This document shows positions 55,034 to 57,633 of a DNA stretch of 57,633 bases, one piece after another. Made by a program: the position numbers and the translations under genes. Every line of letters starts with the position of its first letter. The first letter of the stretch is position 1. This DNA comes from Romeriopsis navalis LEGE 11480 (GTDB lineage: Bacteria; Cyanobacteriota; Cyanobacteriia; Leptolyngbyales; Leptolyngbyaceae), in NCBI RefSeq assembly GCF_015207035.1, contig NZ_JADEXQ010000031.1:1-57633 (forward strand). The letters are read 5' to 3'. Under the pieces are notes generated by a model. The model had not been told where the DNA came from. It saw nothing but the letters and a program-made list of their open reading frames with translations, and searched no databases.

Positions 55034-55308
55034 ATCCAAAGCCTCAAACAACAAGCGAAGTAATTGCCCAAAGCATATGGCGATCACGAATGTGCGCGAA
55101 TCCCGCACTAGAAAGAAATTAACCGGCGATCGGTCTCCCCCCAAATAGATAAACTACAGGGATTAGGCCAATCGATGGAGCCATTCACGATAGTCAACGC
55201 ATATTCGGACTGAACCGTCCGTCTTCTGTCGTATGCCGCAGCCATAAATCCCAGGGAAATGCGTTAGGCTAAGGAAAATCTCTTCCTTTTGCTGCCTGGT
55301 ATTCCGCC

Positions 55309-56991
55309 GTGATCTCCCGTTCCTCTAATCTGCCGTTTATCAGTAGCCGCCAAGCAGAAATCCTGGAAGTTGTGGCCCGCAACGGTTGGGGCTGGTTTCG
55401 CAGCCAACTTTCACCCAGTAATAATCAAGAAACGGATGAAGAGTTTACGCTGCCGCTACCCAGTGCGTTGCGGCAAATTTTGATTGATCTCGGCCCGACG
55501 TTTGTCAAGCTGGGTCAATTGCTCAGCACGCGCCCCGATTTGCTTTCGCCGGACTATATTGCAGCATTGGAGACTTTACAGGATGATGTGCCGCCAGTGA
55601 GCTGGAGCACGATCGAAAAAATTCTCCAAACGGATTTAGCCCAACCGATCGATGAGATCTTTGCCGAAATTGACAAAAAGCCAGTGGCTGCGGGGTCCCT
55701 GGGACAAGTCCACCGGGCCAAGCTGAGCAGTGGTGAAGTGGTGGCGATCAAGGTGCAGCGCCCCGGGATTCGTGCCATGATTGAGCGGGATTTGGATGTG
55801 TTGCAGTCGATCGCCGAATTTTTTAATGGTGATCGGATTGGTCAAGCCTATGACCTAATTGGCTTGGTGGAGGAATTCAGTAATAGCATTTTGGGTGAGT
55901 TGGATTTTCGGCGGGAAGCACGCAACACTGATCAACTGCGGACAAACCTGGCCCAAAGCAAGCTCTGGAAACCGGGTCAGGTAATTGTGCCGCTGGTCTA
56001 TCGCCACATCACGACCGAGCGGGTACTGGTGATGGAGTGGATTAATGGCACGAAGCTGACGCAGTTACAACTGCCCCCGGAGCGGCAAGAAGAGATTGCG
56101 GTGTTGGTGGTGCGGGTGATCATGCAGCAGATGTTTCTCGATCGGATCTTCCATGCTGACCCGCATCCGGGTAATTTCCTTTATGTTAGCGGTAGCAATC
56201 CGAATGGTGATGACGATAAGATTGCGCTGCTAGATTGCGGTATGGTCGCAATTCTTGATCCACGGACGCAGCGGATTATTACGGATTTGTTAGTGGGAAT
56301 TGTATTTGAGCAGCCACGGCAGGTCGCCCAGGCGATTCGGGAACTGGGATTTGCCCGACTTGATGTGGATATTCGGGCGATCGAGTCGGAATTTGATCGG
56401 TTGCTTCGACGGTTCTACACCCGCCCCCTGGAAGAAATCAATCTAGCCGAGCTGCTAAATGCGGCCCTGAAGATTCCCCGTGACAATAAGATCCAGATGC
56501 CGGGGGCGATCGGGTTGTTCGCAAAGGCGATCGCCAATATTGAAGGGATTGCGCGGCAGCTTGATCCGAATTTTGCCTTTGTGGAGGTGGCGCGTCCGGT
56601 CGTGACCCAGGCATTGCAAAAGCGGGTGGTGGGCGAGCAAGCGCTGCCGAATGTGGCCCGATCATCCTTATATTTTTCGCAGCTATTGCTCGATTTACCG
56701 CAGCGGGTCGATGTATTGGCTGATCGGTTAGAGCGATCGGAACTCGGCCTCACCCTGCGTTGGCGCGATCAAAATGACTTTCAAAAGACTGTGCGCAAGA
56801 GCACGCGGCGGATTACGCTGGCGGTGCTGAGCCTGGGGCTGATGCTAACGGGGGGCATTCTGACGATCGCCGATGCCGTGGCGAAGACGCCGCCCAAGTC
56901 GGACTGGCTGGTGATTTGGCATCAGAGCTTCCTTGTTGCAGGGATGGGTTTGGCGCTGTGGCTGATTACTGGGCTGCTGGTTAAGCCTTAA
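55309..56991 (+). CDS. UbiB/ABC1 (AarF) family atypical kinase-like protein
   Basis: This 560-residue protein has the ADCK/UbiB signature: KxGQ in FVKLGQLLSTRPDLLSP, the Ala-rich nucleotide loop AAGSLGQVHRAKL, Lys in VAIKVQRPG, HADPHPGNF as catalytic loop, and LLDCGMVAIL as the metal-binding Asp motif. Two C-terminal membrane helices (LAVLSLGLMLTGGILTIADA and the last 20 residues) anchor it. The family is linked to isoprenoid-quinone and lipid homeostasis; cyanobacteria usually have several. The start is GTG 55309. Confidence 0.9.
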   Translation: MISRSSNLPFISSRQAEILEVVARNGWGWFRSQLSPSNNQETDEEFTLPLPSALRQILIDLGPTFVKLGQLLSTRPDLLSPDYIAALETLQDDVPPVSWSTIEKILQTDLAQPIDEIFAEIDKKPVAAGSLGQVHRAKLSSGEVVAIKVQRPGIRAMIERDLDVLQSIAEFFNGDRIGQAYDLIGLVEEFSNSILGELDFRREARNTDQLRTNLAQSKLWKPGQVIVPLVYRHITTERVLVMEWINGTKLTQLQLPPERQEEIAVLVVRVIMQQMFLDRIFHADPHPGNFLYVSGSNPNGDDDKIALLDCGMVAILDPRTQRIITDLLVGIVFEQPRQVAQAIRELGFARLDVDIRAIESEFDRLLRRFYTRPLEEINLAELLNAALKIPRDNKIQMPGAIGLFAKAIANIEGIARQLDPNFAFVEVARPVVTQALQKRVVGEQALPNVARSSLYFSQLLLDLPQRVDVLADRLERSELGLTLRWRDQNDFQKTVRKSTRRITLAVLSLGLMLTGGILTIADAVAKTPPKSDWLVIWHQSFLVAGMGLALWLITGLLVKP

Positions 56992-57201
56992 AATCTCAGC
57001 AGGAACCGCGAAAACGAGAATGTAAGATTTCCTTAACAATCCTCAAAGCAACTGAGGTGAGCGGGTTAAAGCAAGTAACATCGAATTTTTCAGCGCTGCT
57101 GGGGTGGAAATATTTACATTACTTCATGTACATTTAAGAAAAGGGTTGCTTGTTTGAGTTCAGTCTCAGTTACCCATAATTTCGCCGAAGGACTTTTTAA
57201 T

Positions 57202-57342
57202 ATGCGTTATCCCAAATCTCGCTCCGCTGAAGTTAAAGTTGCGGTGATCGAACAGCAAGCGACTGCTCCCGCCTCGCAGCAGCAATATGTCGCGATCGCT
57301 CTGATCGGTTTGAGCCTGCTCGCAGCTTTCGCAGTTGGCTAG
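57202..57342 (+). CDS. 46-residue single-helix membrane peptide of unknown function
   Basis: From ATG 57202 the frame encodes MRYPKSRSAEVKV, a short Gln/Ala region, and a C-terminal membrane helix (QYVAIALIGLSLLAAFAVG). An earlier TTG at 57154 is possible but less likely. It is followed directly by a terminator and then the psbA promoter, so it is a separate unit. Small membrane peptides are common in photosynthetic complexes, but I do not recognise this one as a named photosystem subunit. Confidence 0.55.
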   Translation: MRYPKSRSAEVKVAVIEQQATAPASQQQYVAIALIGLSLLAAFAVG

Positions 57343-57373
57343 TTTCTGCTACCCAATTTAATTCCGACATCAT

Positions 57374-57410
57374 GCCCCGCTGATTTGGTTAACGCCACAG
57401 CGGGGTTTCT
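57374..57410 (+). terminator. Rho-independent-type terminator before psbA
   Basis: CCCCGCTG (57375-57382) pairs with CAGCGGGG (57398-57405), followed by TTTCT. It closes the small peptide gene and insulates psbA. Confidence 0.8.
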
Positions 57411-57430
57411 CATATTTCGCAACAAATCGC

Positions 57431-57459
57431 TTTACAAAACTTAAACTATCGGTTATATT
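57431..57459 (+). promoter_or_regulatory. Sigma-70-type promoter of psbA
   Basis: TTTACA at 57431-57436 and TATATT at 57454-57459 have a 17-base spacer and lie about 50 bases before the psbA ATG. Both boxes are close to consensus, which is typical of psbA promoters in cyanobacteria. Confidence 0.8.
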
Positions 57460-57510
57460 AATTCCAGTGGGGAAACCCACCCATACATAATTTCCGACAT
57501 CATATAAACC

Positions 57511-57633
57511 ATGACAACAACACTACAGCAGCGCGAAAGCGCTAACCTGTGGGACCAGTTTTGTGGTTGGGTAACAAGCACTGACAACCGCGTTTACGTG
57601 GGTTGGTTCGGTACATTGATGATCCCGACTCTC
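57511..57633 (+). CDS. psbA: Photosystem II D1 protein, N-terminal part (runs off the window)
   Basis: ATG 57511 begins [18 protein letters not shown] and continues with [20 protein letters not shown], the strongly conserved D1 N-terminus. Only the first 41 codons are in the window; the rest of the usual 350-360 residues is cut off by the window end. D1 binds the reaction-centre chlorophylls, pheophytin, QB and part of the Mn4CaO5 cluster. The promoter lies at 57431-57459. Which D1 isoform it is cannot be told from this piece. Confidence 0.98.
   Translation, partial: MTTTLQQRESANLWDQFCGWVTSTDNRVYVGWFGTLMIPTL

Noticed and set aside
1-57633. tRNA, rRNA, insertion sequence or prophage genes
   Set aside because: I looked for tRNA T-arm patterns in the intergenic gaps and for transposase or phage protein motifs in the frames and found none. 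Small tRNAs could be missed by eye.

Overview
The window is chromosomal DNA of a cyanobacterium. It ends in the first 41 codons of psbA (photosystem II D1). It also carries the GCGATCGC/CGATCG-rich style common in cyanobacteria, a ComFB-domain protein, a multi-sensor hybrid kinase with a phytochrome-type GAF, squalene-hopene cyclase, and short GC-rich palindromes of types dispersed in cyanobacterial genomes. No rRNA or tRNA gene, CRISPR array, transposase or prophage was seen.

Layout. 1-9.7 kb: the tail of an Ala/Pro-rich protein, a CPA2 cation/proton antiporter with an RCK tail (-), a ComFB-domain protein (+), a surface-glycan block of two GT4 glycosyltransferases and one GT39-type membrane glycosyltransferase (-), and an Ap4A phosphorylase-like gene (-). 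9.8-11.1 kb: proA. 11.1-33.8 kb: a large cobalamin biosynthesis region (cobM, cobW, cobQ; the minus-strand run cobG-cobH-cobI-cbiG/cobJ-cobO-cobN-cobD-cobC behind a cobalamin riboswitch; divergent cobL; then cobK, cbiD and cobB/cbiA), interrupted by a PEP-CTERM-like protein, a polytopic membrane protein and a small lipoprotein. 33.8-46.4 kb: SirB1-like protein, peptidoglycan-binding/M15 peptidase, ilvA, SGNH hydrolase, tpiA, SWIM zinc-finger protein, PhoH-family ATPase, ABC ATPase, shc and an SH3 protein. 46.3-57.6 kb: a roughly 1,500-residue hybrid kinase, hpnB plus a coupled small gene, a methyltransferase pseudogene, a galactose-oxidase-like kelch protein, a UbiB/ABC1 kinase-like protein, a 46-residue membrane peptide and psbA.

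How it fits together. The cobalamin set covers ring contraction and methylation (CobI, CobG, CobJ, CobM, CbiD, CobK, CobL, CobH), amidation and metal insertion (CobB/CbiA, CobN, CobQ), adenosylation (CobO) and side-arm attachment (CobC, CobD). It mixes genes of the oxygen-dependent route (cobG, cobN) with genes usually tied to the cobalt-early route (cbiD, cbiG). Shc makes hopene and HpnB is a hopanoid-associated glycosyltransferase, so the window also holds part of a hopanoid pathway.

The most unusual feature is in the riboswitch-led operon. cobN (twice), cobJ, cobG and cobD contain GC-rich palindromic repeats that are translated in frame as protein inserts. The clearly bounded ones are 75, 75, 99 and 195 bp long, all multiples of three. 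The other highlight is a GAF domain in the hybrid kinase with two cysteines placed like those of dual-cysteine cyanobacteriochromes. All functional calls rest on reading the sequence and translated motifs; no database search was possible.
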